NCBI RefSeq assembly: GCF_024228315.1
Contig: NZ_CP100458.1
Coordinates: 17,512-81,511 of the forward strand
Reading direction: 5' to 3'
Source: Halomarina pelagica
GTDB lineage: Archaea; Halobacteriota; Halobacteria; Halobacteriales; Haloarculaceae
Length of the DNA stretch: 64,000 nucleotides
Shown in pieces: positions 34,679 through 43,982 of this stretch. The notes beneath the pieces are model-generated. The model ran no database searches. It was not told where the DNA came from and saw nothing but the letters and a program-made list of their open reading frames with translations. A program made the translations under genes and the position numbers. The first letter of the stretch is position 1. Every line of letters begins with the position of its first letter.

Positions 34679-36060
34679 CGAATACCCTCGAACGAAAAGT
34701 CGGTGGTCTTAATCGGTGCGTCATCAGGGACGTCACTCTTGTTCAACAACCGATCAGGGAACGCAGCCTGCGCAACGCCGATCAGCTGTGGCTCGACCTC
34801 GGCAAGATACGCGTCGTAGCCGTACGGCCCCGTGTGCAGTTCCTGGTTCCATGCCTTCACCCAGAGGTACACCTGCTCTTTGAGGCGATGCGTTCCCTGT
34901 TCAAACAGCTCGCTCGCCCACGGGACCTTCCGTGTATCATCCTCGAACAGGGCCATCGAGAGCTCACCAACGTGCCAGTAGTCCCCATCACCCCACCGAG
35001 CAAAGCTCCTCGTACTCGACCGCTCAGTAGCAATTTCTGTGAAATTCGCACTCAACTCGTTCTTCTTGCCGTACGCTTCCGCCTTCCCAACGTATCGCGG
35101 AATGACCGTCAGTCGATCACTTCTGTCGGCGTCGGCGAGCTGGTACATGAGATAGATCAATCCCTCGTATCCGTCGTCCCTCACCCCGCCCGAGTGGACG
35201 CATTTTCGTCCCTCGGTGCGGATTCGCTCATCGATGGCATCCGAGCGCTTGAGGCGACCAGAGTTGGTGAGCTTGACCTGCAGCCGGTCATCCGTGTCGA
35301 ATAGCGGAATTGGGTCAGCTGTCGATTCGTCAGCAACGTCCGGATAGACGTACCTCTCGAGCCAGTGAGCCCACAGATCGGCTTTCGAGTGGTGTTCCGT
35401 GGAGAGGTCGTACCGAGGAGGCGCGTCTGCCGTTTCTGGCCTTGTAGACTCGGTCGAGAGCCAAGTGTGGCCAGCGAGTCCGATTTCGTGTAGAACTCGG
35501 TTTGGGACGAACTCGCGATTGGTCATGGTCCGCCGATACTCTGGGTGTGCGTAGATGAGTCCAATTAGCTTGGCTTCCAGTTCCTGCCGGTAGGTCGCCA
35601 CACCGTAGGGACACACATCAAGGGTTTCGACGTCCAGAATCCAGACGTATAGTTGTGAGTCAGCTGCCTCTCGAACCGCCGCGATGTGGTCGTATTTCGA
35701 GAAGCTCCCCCACGAGCCGTCGTCCTCCCAGTCGTCGATCGGGATGGCTTCATCGATTTTCTTGTAGTGCTGGTAAATTCGAGACCCGATATTTCGGGAT
35801 TCGCCGACATACACCGGGGTGATGTCTGCGGCGGTATTGATCGGCTCGTCTGCAAGGTAGATGAGATACAAGTATTCGCCATCGTTCTTCCCATACCGAT
35901 AGCGGTCGAGTGCGTCGGTCGTGGTAAGTTCACCATCGACCGTCGTCAAGAACGGCACTGGATCTAACCGATCGGGTGCATGGATATCTTGGAGGAGAGT
36001 TCGTTCAATCCATGTGGCCCACAAATCAGCCTTCGAGGCGGTCATCTGATACATACTCAT
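34675..36060 (-). CDS. Protein with two GIY-YIG-like nuclease domains
   Basis: The 461-residue protein is an internal duplication: each half starts with a SKADLWA(T/H)W(I/L)ER segment (about residues 9-20 and 224-235) and then a GIY-YIG-type core. The first core has YLIYLA (64-70), VYVGES (83-88) and LEAKLIG (161-167). The second has LIYLMYQ (300-306), RYVGKA (321-326) and VEPQLIG near 425-435. The conserved Glu in EAKLIG/EPQLIG is the metal ligand position of the family. The tandem arrangement could let one chain cut both strands. Its stop overlaps the PD-(D/E)xK gene start. Start at 36060 is the first of several Met codons (M1, M3, M6). Confidence 0.75.
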   Translation of the reverse strand: MSMYQMTASKADLWATWIERTLLQDIHAPDRLDPVPFLTTVDGELTTTDALDRYRYGKNDGEYLYLIYLADEPINTAADITPVYVGESRNIGSRIYQHYKKIDEAIPIDDWEDDGSWGSFSKYDHIAAVREAADSQLYVWILDVETLDVCPYGVATYRQELEAKLIGLIYAHPEYRRTMTNREFVPNRVLHEIGLAGHTWLSTESTRPETADAPPRYDLSTEHHSKADLWAHWLERYVYPDVADESTADPIPLFDTDDRLQVKLTNSGRLKRSDAIDERIRTEGRKCVHSGGVRDDGYEGLIYLMYQLADADRSDRLTVIPRYVGKAEAYGKKNELSANFTEIATERSSTRSFARWGDGDYWHVGELSMALFEDDTRKVPWASELFEQGTHRLKEQVYLWVKAWNQELHTGPYGYDAYLAEVEPQLIGVAQAAFPDRLLNKSDVPDDAPIKTTDFSFEGIR

Positions 36061-36189
36061 CGATTTCTTGACTTACCAGTTTCGTCACTCATTGGCAAGA
36101 GCAGCCGTGATATGCCACGGTCTTACACGCAGAGGGACGTTCTTGATGAGTAGGGCGTCCGCTGTCCGTCCGCGTTGGACAGTGAGCAA

Positions 36190-36219
36190 TTTTTCGCGCC
36201 CTGAGGGGGCGAGGGCTCG
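36190..36219 (+). promoter_or_regulatory. T-tract plus dyad module
   Basis: TTTTT (36190-36194), then CGCGCCC (36195-36201) and GGGCTCG (36213-36219), pairing at 6 of 7 positions, with inner CCCTGAGGG. Confidence 0.6.
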
Positions 36220-36246
36220 ATATAGGTCTTCACATAGGAGGGTTCC

Positions 36247-36594
36247 ATGAATCAACAACAGAATTCGAGAGATATCTCGATCGATGAGATTCCAGTCGAT
36301 ATCGCAAGCACACAATCCGCCGAGGTAGACCCAGCTGACGTCCCCGAGGAGATTCAATCGATCACTTGTGGGCTCGCGAGTGAACAGCCACCGACGAACC
36401 CATTGATCGTCCTGAAAGCCGCGCGGTGGTGGTACCTCCATGGAGAAGGTGGAACCGATCCCGTCTTTCGATGGGCACTCGACTGGGCGTTGAACCTCGC
36501 GACCGACACGCCGAGTGACGTCGAACGATTCGAGGAGTTCCTCGAATACCTCGTTGCGGTCGGCTTCGCTAACGAAAAAGAAACCCTCCGATAG
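36247..36594 (+). CDS. Small protein of unknown function
   Basis: A 115-residue acidic protein. The second half is helical and aromatic (AARWWYLHGEGGTDPVFRWALDWA, in two adjacent helices), perhaps a small helical bundle. It has its own upstream dyad module and is followed 14 nt after its stop by the next module. No family recognised. Confidence 0.58.
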   Translation: MNQQQNSRDISIDEIPVDIASTQSAEVDPADVPEEIQSITCGLASEQPPTNPLIVLKAARWWYLHGEGGTDPVFRWALDWALNLATDTPSDVERFEEFLEYLVAVGFANEKETLR

Positions 36595-36607
36595 CGACCG
36601 CGAGTCG

Positions 36608-36634
36608 TTTTTCTGCCCCCGAAGGGTGCGGGGC
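36608..36634 (+). promoter_or_regulatory. T-tract plus dyad module
   Basis: TTTTT (36608-36612), then GCCCC (36615-36619) and GGGGC (36630-36634) around CGAAGGGTGC. The inner GAAGGGTGCGGGG stretch is shared with the modules at 26.7 and 32.4 kb. Confidence 0.6.
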
Positions 36635-36679
36635 GTCCTGAACTGACACCAGTGGCGTCAACCGAATTTGGTGACCAAC

Positions 36680-37606
36680 ATGGCTACAAGCAGTGACTCA
36701 TCGGTCTCCTTCGACCAGACCGACACGCGATACGACGAGATGCACAGCACGATTGAACGGTGGGTCGACGACCTCGTCGAGCGTGTCGACGACGCACAGA
36801 CGAGCGCGGAGTTCCAGGAATGGCTCGACTTCCAGAGTCGCTTCCACGACTACTCCTACCGGAATACGCTGCTCATCAAACAGCAGTGTCCCGAGGCGAC
36901 GCGGGTTGCTGGGTATCGGACGTGGCAGGACGAGTTCGACCGGCACGTCCAGGAAGGCGAGCAGGCCATTTGGATCTGGGCACCGATCATCGCGAAACAG
37001 TGCCCCGAATGCGAGAATTCGCCGGGCTATCACGAGCGGAGCGACTGTGAGTACGACGAGACGCCACCTGAGGGATGGTCAAAAGGGCTCGTTGGGTTCA
37101 AGCCCGCGCCAGTGTTCGACATCTCCCAGACGGATGGCGAGCCGCTTCCCGATCTCGACACGGCCGCCACCGGCGATGCCGGTGACCTCGTCTCACGACT
37201 TACCAGCGTCGGTGATGACGTTGGTGTGACCGTCCGAATCGTCCCAGACGAAGAGTGGTCACACGGCAGCGCGAATGGTGTCTGTGAGCGGGTGAGCCTC
37301 ATGGACGTCCAGCCACTCGTCGAAGTTCGCGATCGGTCGAATCAAGCGGACCTCGCACGGACGTTGGTCCACGAGTACGCTCACGCATTGCTCCACGCCA
37401 CTCTCGACGATACTACTGAGCGGTCGAAGCGCGAAGTCGAAGCAGAGGCCGTTGCGTACATCGTCGGCCGATATTGTGGTCTCGACACCAGTGGCTCAGC
37501 GTTCTATCTCGCGGCATGGGAATCCGACGATCCAGAGGTAATTCGCGACCGGCTGGGTCGTATCAGCCGAACAGCAGAGGAACTCATCGAGGTGCTCGTG
37601 GACTGA
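36680..37606 (+). CDS. ArdC-like / ImmA-IrrE-type metallopeptidase
   Basis: The 308-residue protein has an N-terminal ArdC-type ssDNA-binding-like domain (about residues 20-130, with SYRNTLLIKQQCPEATRVAGYRTW), a CPEC ... C zinc-like insertion near residue 100, and a C-terminal zinc peptidase signature, LVHEYAHALLH (about 230-240), with a downstream EVEAEAVAYIVGRYCGL segment supplying the third ligand. ArdC proteins on plasmids counter host restriction during transfer, and IrrE/ImmA peptidases cleave regulators. ATG 36680 is preferred; GTG and TTG three and four codons earlier are possible. On this element it probably supports establishment after conjugation. Confidence 0.85.
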   Translation: MATSSDSSVSFDQTDTRYDEMHSTIERWVDDLVERVDDAQTSAEFQEWLDFQSRFHDYSYRNTLLIKQQCPEATRVAGYRTWQDEFDRHVQEGEQAIWIWAPIIAKQCPECENSPGYHERSDCEYDETPPEGWSKGLVGFKPAPVFDISQTDGEPLPDLDTAATGDAGDLVSRLTSVGDDVGVTVRIVPDEEWSHGSANGVCERVSLMDVQPLVEVRDRSNQADLARTLVHEYAHALLHATLDDTTERSKREVEAEAVAYIVGRYCGLDTSGSAFYLAAWESDDPEVIRDRLGRISRTAEELIEVLVD

Positions 37607-37677
37607 CCTGACGCCAACCCCCTCCCCCAGATTCCAATCGTACACCTGAACAGACCTCCCGTGATGGATACGGTCGA

Positions 37678-37708
37678 TTTTCTCGCGCCCATGATGGGCG
37701 GAGGCGCG
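37678..37708 (+). promoter_or_regulatory. T-tract plus dyad module
   Basis: TTTTCT (37678-37683), then CGCGCC (37684-37689) and GGCGCG (37703-37708), with inner CCCATGATGGG. The ATG is 22 nt after the second arm. Confidence 0.62.
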
Positions 37709-37730
37709 CACGTCGCTCTTCCATCGAACA

Positions 37731-38261
37731 ATGACCGACCACTATCTTCCCATAGTTCTCGAGGAGGCGCATCAGCTAGCTAACCATCAACCAGAGCTGG
37801 CCCAATCAACCGAGCAGCCAGCGCACGAGTATCTGCGGTATGCGGTCCTGCAACTGCTAGAAGCCGATGCCGACGACACGTACACGGACGTCGACCCCGT
37901 TCACGATGTGACAGTTGGCTACGGAATGGATCAAGCGATGTTCGACCACTGGGCGTCTGAGGTCGACTGGTGGGAGAGTATTCCGCCACAGGAGAACTGC
38001 ACGCGATTTCGGATTTTCTACTCCAACGAGCAGGACGCAGTTCCTCGAACAGTCGTTGATGTGATGGCAGCACTAGGTGCATGGCACGTCTGGACCGGAG
38101 AAGCCTCAGAACACGGCTCATACGACCACTGTGATCGACACGAAGTCCACTACCTCTGGCCGAAGCATCATCCAATCGAGGAATTGCTGACTTCTCGACT
38201 TCAAAGCACGCAGTCAATCGTTGAATCGTCGGGCGTTCACAGCAGGAACAGTACCCGGTAG
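37731..38261 (+). CDS. Protein of unknown function
   Basis: A 176-residue protein with a helical N-terminal part (about 1-50) and a His/Trp-rich C-terminal part (YDHCDRHEVHYLWPKHHP, about 125-145) that could bind a metal, although no known metal-site pattern is complete. It is the last gene before the BREX operon and has its own dyad module. No family recognised. Confidence 0.58.
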   Translation: MTDHYLPIVLEEAHQLANHQPELAQSTEQPAHEYLRYAVLQLLEADADDTYTDVDPVHDVTVGYGMDQAMFDHWASEVDWWESIPPQENCTRFRIFYSNEQDAVPRTVVDVMAALGAWHVWTGEASEHGSYDHCDRHEVHYLWPKHHPIEELLTSRLQSTQSIVESSGVHSRNSTR

Positions 38262-38344
38262 ACGGGTTTTCAGGATGTTGGAACGTGTGGAGCCTTGTTG
38301 ACCGATGTTGTGGATAAGTAGGTTGCTGAAGCAGGAGAATTATA

Positions 38345-38362
38345 GCCAATGTATACATTGGC
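38345..38362 (+). promoter_or_regulatory. 18-bp palindromic operator at the BREX promoter
   Basis: GCCAATGTATACATTGGC is a perfect palindrome. AATTATA just upstream (about 38337-38343) fits a TATA box, so the palindrome falls between TATA box and expected transcription start, where a bound repressor would block initiation. Confidence 0.6.
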
Positions 38363-38369
38363 TCCGCTA

Positions 38370-38972
38370 ATGACTACTGATCTCAAGAACGCATTGACGG
38401 CCACTCAAGAGAATCTCGGAGAGATTGGCGTCGAGGACGCGTTAGTCCGCGAAGTTCTATCTTATCGGCTGTTAATTGAGCGACTCGGCGAAAGTGACAA
38501 TAACGACTGGTGGGAGTCAATGATCCTGACTGAATTAGGCCGAGACCGCCTTGATGAGGTGACCCCGAAAACAGCAGCAAAAGCAAGAATCGATCTTGCA
38601 CAGCGCGTCGGTCGAAAAGTCGAGCAAGACCGCACCGAGAAGAACACGATTTCTCTGTTCTACCTCGGGCCGACCGTAGAGGCACAAATCAGTGCTGAAT
38701 TAGAAGACATTTCAGAGAGTACTCAATTCGAGATGCTTGAGTCCCTCACCGAAACTACTGGCACGACTGATTGGACAGCTGATCTGGTAGACAATGTTGA
38801 TCTCGAGTTCTCTGAGGAAGGCGAGGTGCTCCGTCTTGGCCCCGATACTCTCGAGGAGGCCCAATTGAAATCCAGGACAACGATGCGACGTGTCGCGAGA
38901 GAATGCTTCGCGGGGTACGGGCAATCAGCCGAAGGATCACTGCAAGTGCCATATTATAAAGTAGAGCTATGA
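38370..38972 (+). CDS. brxE: BrxE-like BREX protein
   Basis: The 200-residue protein carries the stretch RLGESDNNDWWESMILTELG (about residues 31-50), which resembles the BrxE family known from type 6 BREX loci. It opens the operon and its stop overlaps brxA (ATGA). The start is placed at ATG 38370; ATG 38349 is in frame but lies inside the 18-bp palindrome and would leave no room between TATA box and start codon. Role of BrxE is not established. Assignment to BrxE is by eye and moderately sure; membership of the BREX operon is firm. Confidence 0.7.
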   Translation: MTTDLKNALTATQENLGEIGVEDALVREVLSYRLLIERLGESDNNDWWESMILTELGRDRLDEVTPKTAAKARIDLAQRVGRKVEQDRTEKNTISLFYLGPTVEAQISAELEDISESTQFEMLESLTETTGTTDWTADLVDNVDLEFSEEGEVLRLGPDTLEEAQLKSRTTMRRVARECFAGYGQSAEGSLQVPYYKVEL

Positions 38973-39766
38973 CCACGGACGCCACTGAGCCCGAGGAAGA
39001 GGAATTTGACTCCTGGATAGCGCACAATACCACGTATATCGAGGAAACTAAGCAGTTACTTGCGGAATACGTCGAACATCAGTCATTTGAGAAGCTCAAA
39101 GAACAAGTTCAGGAAGAGAATATCCTTAATAAGCAGACCAGCAAGTACCGGCGAGACGTCCTTCGTGAGGTGGCTCGGTTATACATACCCTCCAAGGTAG
39201 AGTTCATTGAGACTCCGCTAATGCGTGCAGTGACATCTGACGTTGATGATGCCGTCAAAGACTGGCTCATCTATTACGAATTTTCGCAGAACCATCTTCT
39301 GTACACGCTAACTACCGAACTACTCTATCCGGAGTACACGGCTGGGACGATGTACGTCGAAGCCAGTGATATACAAGGGTTCATTCGACAGCTGGAAGAC
39401 GATCATCCGGAGATAAGTGAGTGGTCTCAGAGTACCGTCGAAGAAGCGAGTACAAAATATCTGAGTGCATTGAAGAATTTCGGACTCTTGAAAGGTGTAC
39501 AACGAAAAGAGTTTGCAGTATTCTACGTACCCGACGAAGTCATTGCGTACGTGTTCTATCAAATTGCCGGAGATCAGCAGCCAACTGTCGAAGAGATTGT
39601 AGAACACCCAGATTGGCAGTTGTTCCTCTTTGATACGAACGAAGTGAGACGGCGTCTCGAAGGGATCAGTCCGAGATATATTCGATATGAACGACGTGGC
39701 AGTACCGAGCGTATCGAGCCAGAGTTCGATAACATTTGGGAGGTAATCGATGAGTTCCAGTACTAA
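38969..39766 (+). CDS. brxA: BREX protein BrxA (DUF1819-like)
   Basis: The 265-residue protein has the BrxA pattern: a helical first half and a C-terminal region with WSQSTVEEASTKYLSALKNFGLLKG (in residues about 152-176). BrxA is a small DNA-binding protein needed for BREX defence in several type 1 systems. It overlaps brxE by 4 nt and brxB by 17 nt, so translation is coupled. Confidence 0.82.
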   Translation: MTTDATEPEEEEFDSWIAHNTTYIEETKQLLAEYVEHQSFEKLKEQVQEENILNKQTSKYRRDVLREVARLYIPSKVEFIETPLMRAVTSDVDDAVKDWLIYYEFSQNHLLYTLTTELLYPEYTAGTMYVEASDIQGFIRQLEDDHPEISEWSQSTVEEASTKYLSALKNFGLLKGVQRKEFAVFYVPDEVIAYVFYQIAGDQQPTVEEIVEHPDWQLFLFDTNEVRRRLEGISPRYIRYERRGSTERIEPEFDNIWEVIDEFQY

Positions 39767-40316
39767 CCTGCAATCACGCATGGAAGAGCTTGAGGAGCTG
39801 ACTATTGACGACCGAGATCAGATTGGACGACGGACTGGTGTCCCATTTGTCGTCTTCACATACGATCCCGATGATGAGCTCTCGATGGAGAGTACGATTG
39901 ACGGATACATAGAGAAGCTAAGAGCACGGGGGCAGACGGTGGAAATTATTGATATCCGAGATTTAGTATTCAGCATTCTTGAGGATCAACGGATTCTCGA
40001 TCAAGTCATCGAGAAAGAAAAAGCAGCACCAGAGGAGCTTGCTGAAGGGCTCTCTACAGCACTGTTGGGTGGTCGGACTGATTCCCTCGGGAAAATAGCG
40101 TCCACGATCATTGATCGGGTCGAAGATGTCGATACGGCGGTGATGTACCGGACCGGGATTCTATACCCCTTCGCGGGTGTGTCGTCCATCCTCATGCAGC
40201 TGGAGAACGAAATCGATACACCACTCGTCGTATTTTACCCTGCAATCCGAGAAGGCAAGAGTTTAAGATTTCTCAAAGAAACAGAAGGAACATACTACCG
40301 AGCGAGGGTGATTTAG
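39750..40316 (+). CDS. brxB: BREX protein BrxB (DUF1788)
   Basis: The 188-residue protein matches DUF1788/BrxB: an alpha/beta fold with PFVVFTYDPDDE (about residues 31-42), a central AVMYRTGILYPFAGVSSILMQLE segment, and the C-terminal PLVVFYPAIREGKSLRFL stretch (about 156-173). It has no catalytic motif. brxC starts at the nucleotide after its stop codon. Confidence 0.88.
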   Translation: MSSSTNLQSRMEELEELTIDDRDQIGRRTGVPFVVFTYDPDDELSMESTIDGYIEKLRARGQTVEIIDIRDLVFSILEDQRILDQVIEKEKAAPEELAEGLSTALLGGRTDSLGKIASTIIDRVEDVDTAVMYRTGILYPFAGVSSILMQLENEIDTPLVVFYPAIREGKSLRFLKETEGTYYRARVI

Positions 40317-43300
40317 ATGTCTACGGAATCCATCTCCAAGATCGAGGACGTCTTCTATCGACCGATCAATCGGCACATCAATCGTGTCGTCAAGGTCGAA
40401 CAGGATGATCGGGAAACAATCCAACAGGAACTCGACGAGTACGTGCTCACCGGGTCTCTGGAAAAGCATTACCTCGACATCTTCGAGGGCGTCTTAGATA
40501 CCGAGCACGCCGCCACGGACGAGACCGGAATCTGGATCTCGGGGTTCTTCGGCTCAGGGAAGAGCCATTTCATGAAAATTTTGGGATATGTCTTGGAAAA
40601 TCGTACTCTTCCCGACGGTCGATCAGCAGCAGAAGCGTTCAAACCCCGTGCACACGACGAAACGCTGAAAGCGACCGTTGATTCCGTAAGTCGAAAATTC
40701 GATTCTGAGGTGCTGATGTTCCAAATCGGCTCTCGGACGAGCCGAGCCGGTGAAGACTCAATCACGGACGTCGTAAATCGGGAGTTCAACCGACAGCAGG
40801 GATATGCTGAGATTCCGTGGGTTGCACGACTTGAAGAGGATCTGGAAAAGGAAGGACGCTACGAGCGTTTCAAGGAATCAATCGAGACGAATGAGGACCG
40901 GTCGTGGGAAGACGTTCAACAGAATGCGGCCTTCATCGAACCGATCATTGAAGATGCTCTCATCGAATCTGTCCCTTCGTTCGACGAGCGTGATGCGAAA
41001 AATGCGATTCAGAACGTCAAGGACGAACCCGAAATCACTCCGGCCTCCTTAGCGGAAAAACTGCTCGATTACGTCGAGAACAAAGAGACAGACGGAAGCA
41101 GCCAGGCCCGTTATTTCGTCTTCCTCGACGAGATCTCACAGTTCATTGGCGATAATGAGCAGATGCTGCTAGAACTCCAAAGCATCGCAGAAGAATTCGG
41201 TCGGCAGGGTATGGGAAAGCTCTGGCTCGGCGTCACCTCACAAGAGAAGTTAGAGGAACTAGTGCCGGGGGTTCTGGCCCAGAACCTCGAAGAGTCGAAG
41301 GTCGGTGACCGATTCCCACATCGATACGACCTCATCTCAGACAATTTGGACACGGTCGTGAGAGATCGGATTCTGAAAAAGAAAGGCGAGGCAACGCCAG
41401 CACTAACCGACCTCTACACCGATAACGAGGGACTCCTGAGTGCACGGTACAAACTGAACTCCTCGCGTCAGATGGAATCGATCGACAGAGACTCTTTCGT
41501 GGACTGCTATCCGTTCCTTCCCTACCAACTGGAGATTTTACCGCGGATGTTCGCCGCTCTCCGGGGCCGTGGGTCAGATGACCGACTAACCGGCCGTGAG
41601 CGGACACTCATCGACGTCACGCAGAGCGTCTTCAATGAACCGCATAATCTCAGAGACAAACCGTTAGGGACCCTCGCAACGCTTGATCTCGTCTTCGATG
41701 AAATCGTCGAGGACATCGACGATGACGACCAGCGCACAATCGCTGAGGCAGAGCCTCACGATGTCGATGCCGACCTTGCTCGTCGTGCCCTAAAATCGCT
41801 GTACCTGCTCCAGCGACTAGATTGGATTCCCAATACGGCAGCCAACATAGCGACGACTCTCTACGGTGAAATCGGGAACCTGAGCTCTCTCGAATCCGAA
41901 GTCGAAGAAGTACTTGAACAACTCGTCGACGAGGGGTACGTTGGACGTGGGGAAGATGGATACCGCTTCCTCCAAGAATCTGAACGTAAACTAGAGCAAG
42001 AGATCGACTCGGTCAAAGTCAACATTGGAGAGATTCGCCGACGGTCTAAAGAATTCGTCCGAGAGGCCTTAAGCGGGACTGAAACGGTTGGCTATGAGGG
42101 TCAGACGTTCAGCGTGTCTATTGAGGCGGACGGGGAAACAATCTCTGACAAGGGCTCCATTCACCTGTATGCGTATTCACCGGTCCATCAACTCAAAGAG
42201 GAAGTCGACCCCCGGACGCTGAAAACGCAGAGTTTCGATAAGGGCGACACCATCTATTGGATTGCGAACGACGAGGATGCCCGAGAACTGGAAAACCAAA
42301 TCGAGCGCATCAAACAAATCGAGCAAATCGTTCAAGAGAAACGTGGTCAGCAGCTCAGTTCCGAAGAACAGGAAGCCCTCGATCGGAAGAAGGAAGACCT
42401 CTCCCGTCTCCAACGGAACGTCGAAAAAAGCATCAAACGATCCTTCCAGACTGGAATCCAAATCTACAACGGGACCGAGACGCAGTTGGAAGAATCTGGA
42501 ACTCGTCTTGAACGCATCGTTCAGGAACCTGCACGAGAAGCTGTCGAGCGTGTCTTCACCAAGCTTGAGGACGGGCTGGCAAACGTCAGCAACCGCAATA
42601 TCGAACAAATCTTCGGGGACCTAGAGGGCCGGTCAAACCCAACAGTCTTCGACGACCTGGATGTCGTTTCCGATGGTGAGCTGAACACCAAAGCTCGTAT
42701 CGCCGATGAATTTATTGGCGAGGTCAAGTCGCGGGAGGAAGCTGGAAATATCCCCACAGGTGAAGCGCTTATCGAGCACTTCTCAAAGCCACCCTACGGT
42801 TGGAGTCGCGATGTCGTACGGCTCGCTGGAGCAGTTCTGTTCCGGAACGGGTCGATTATGACGACGTACAAAGAGCGTGCGTACGACAGCTATCTCGATG
42901 ACGGGGCGCAGGAAGTCTTCACACAAATCTCGAAGTTCCGTGATGCGTCATTTAAAGAACGGGAAACCGTCGATATATCGACTCGCAATGATGCAAAGCA
43001 GCTACTCGATATCCTCTTCGACAAGAAGGTCAAACAGACCGACCAAGAGGTCGCTCGAGGTATTACTGACGCAGCTGGTGAGTGGATTGAGAAGTGCAAA
43101 GAGAGACAGACAAAGCTTGAACGATCCCAATTCCCGCTCCGAGACGACGTCTCTCGACTTCAAACGATTCTGACCGAGATCCGTGATAAGGCAACCTCAG
43201 CCAGCCGCATCAACGCGTTCCTCGACCATGAAGATGAACTCCGTGACCTCGTCGACACTGTCAAAGACGTCGTCGAATTCGATGAAGCGGGGCGTCTCGA

Positions 43301-43937
43301 CGACTACCAGGTGTTCCAGAACTTCCTCGGCAGCGAATGGCAGGAGTTCGAACGACTCGCTGACTCGTCTGATTACGTCGAAATCAGCGACAGTGTACGT
43401 GACGCCGCAGCACGGCTCGAGAGTGAGCTCAACTCCGAGGGAATCATCGACAATTGGTCTGACGTGGAGACGGATTACACCACCGTCGCCGACGCCTACG
43501 CTCGAACCTACGAAACGCTGTACGAGAACCGGCACGAGGAATATGCAGCGGCCGCAGATGCAGTCCGTGAGTATGGGAGCGAGTTAGAGGAGAATAACCT
43601 CCAGAAGGCGCTCCGACCGCTCACTAGTAAGAGTGGAGACGGTTCGATCTCAGTCACAGTCAGTGGGAGATCCCACCTCAACCTCGACCCAAGTATGGAG
43701 ATGCTGATTACCCATATGGAAGCGGTTGAGGTGTACAAAGACCAGGCAATGAGCAGGGTCGACGATCTTCGTCCTGACGACGACGAAGTCACCCACCACC
43801 GCATCGACCTCGACGAGTACTTCGGAACGGTCGTCGTCACCTCCCAGGATGACCTGGAAGCCCCAATTGACCGTCTGCGCACCGAAGTGCTGGATCTCCT
43901 CGACGACGACGGAGACGTCGAAATCCGATTCGATTAA
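40317..43937 (+). CDS. brxC: BREX ATPase BrxC (PglY/BrxC family)
   Basis: The 1206-residue protein has the family's P-loop near the N-terminus, SGFFGSGKSHFMKI (about residues 74-87), and a Walker B-like VFLDEISQF (about 267-275). The rest is long and helical with coiled-coil stretches (about 650-720). Length matches BrxC proteins (about 1200 residues). BrxC is the large ATPase required for BREX interference and methylation. It sits directly after brxB without a gap and is followed by a 138-nt gap before pglX. Confidence 0.92.
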   Translation: MSTESISKIEDVFYRPINRHINRVVKVEQDDRETIQQELDEYVLTGSLEKHYLDIFEGVLDTEHAATDETGIWISGFFGSGKSHFMKILGYVLENRTLPDGRSAAEAFKPRAHDETLKATVDSVSRKFDSEVLMFQIGSRTSRAGEDSITDVVNREFNRQQGYAEIPWVARLEEDLEKEGRYERFKESIETNEDRSWEDVQQNAAFIEPIIEDALIESVPSFDERDAKNAIQNVKDEPEITPASLAEKLLDYVENKETDGSSQARYFVFLDEISQFIGDNEQMLLELQSIAEEFGRQGMGKLWLGVTSQEKLEELVPGVLAQNLEESKVGDRFPHRYDLISDNLDTVVRDRILKKKGEATPALTDLYTDNEGLLSARYKLNSSRQMESIDRDSFVDCYPFLPYQLEILPRMFAALRGRGSDDRLTGRERTLIDVTQSVFNEPHNLRDKPLGTLATLDLVFDEIVEDIDDDDQRTIAEAEPHDVDADLARRALKSLYLLQRLDWIPNTAANIATTLYGEIGNLSSLESEVEEVLEQLVDEGYVGRGEDGYRFLQESERKLEQEIDSVKVNIGEIRRRSKEFVREALSGTETVGYEGQTFSVSIEADGETISDKGSIHLYAYSPVHQLKEEVDPRTLKTQSFDKGDTIYWIANDEDARELENQIERIKQIEQIVQEKRGQQLSSEEQEALDRKKEDLSRLQRNVEKSIKRSFQTGIQIYNGTETQLEESGTRLERIVQEPAREAVERVFTKLEDGLANVSNRNIEQIFGDLEGRSNPTVFDDLDVVSDGELNTKARIADEFIGEVKSREEAGNIPTGEALIEHFSKPPYGWSRDVVRLAGAVLFRNGSIMTTYKERAYDSYLDDGAQEVFTQISKFRDASFKERETVDISTRNDAKQLLDILFDKKVKQTDQEVARGITDAAGEWIEKCKERQTKLERSQFPLRDDVSRLQTILTEIRDKATSASRINAFLDHEDELRDLVDTVKDVVEFDEAGRLDDYQVFQNFLGSEWQEFERLADSSDYVEISDSVRDAAARLESELNSEGIIDNWSDVETDYTTVADAYARTYETLYENRHEEYAAAADAVREYGSELEENNLQKALRPLTSKSGDGSISVTVSGRSHLNLDPSMEMLITHMEAVEVYKDQAMSRVDDLRPDDDEVTHHRIDLDEYFGTVVVTSQDDLEAPIDRLRTEVLDLLDDDGDVEIRFD

Positions 43938-43982
43938 TCACAGTCTGGGCCGGCGCCCCCTCAGGGCCTGACCCATAAATTG

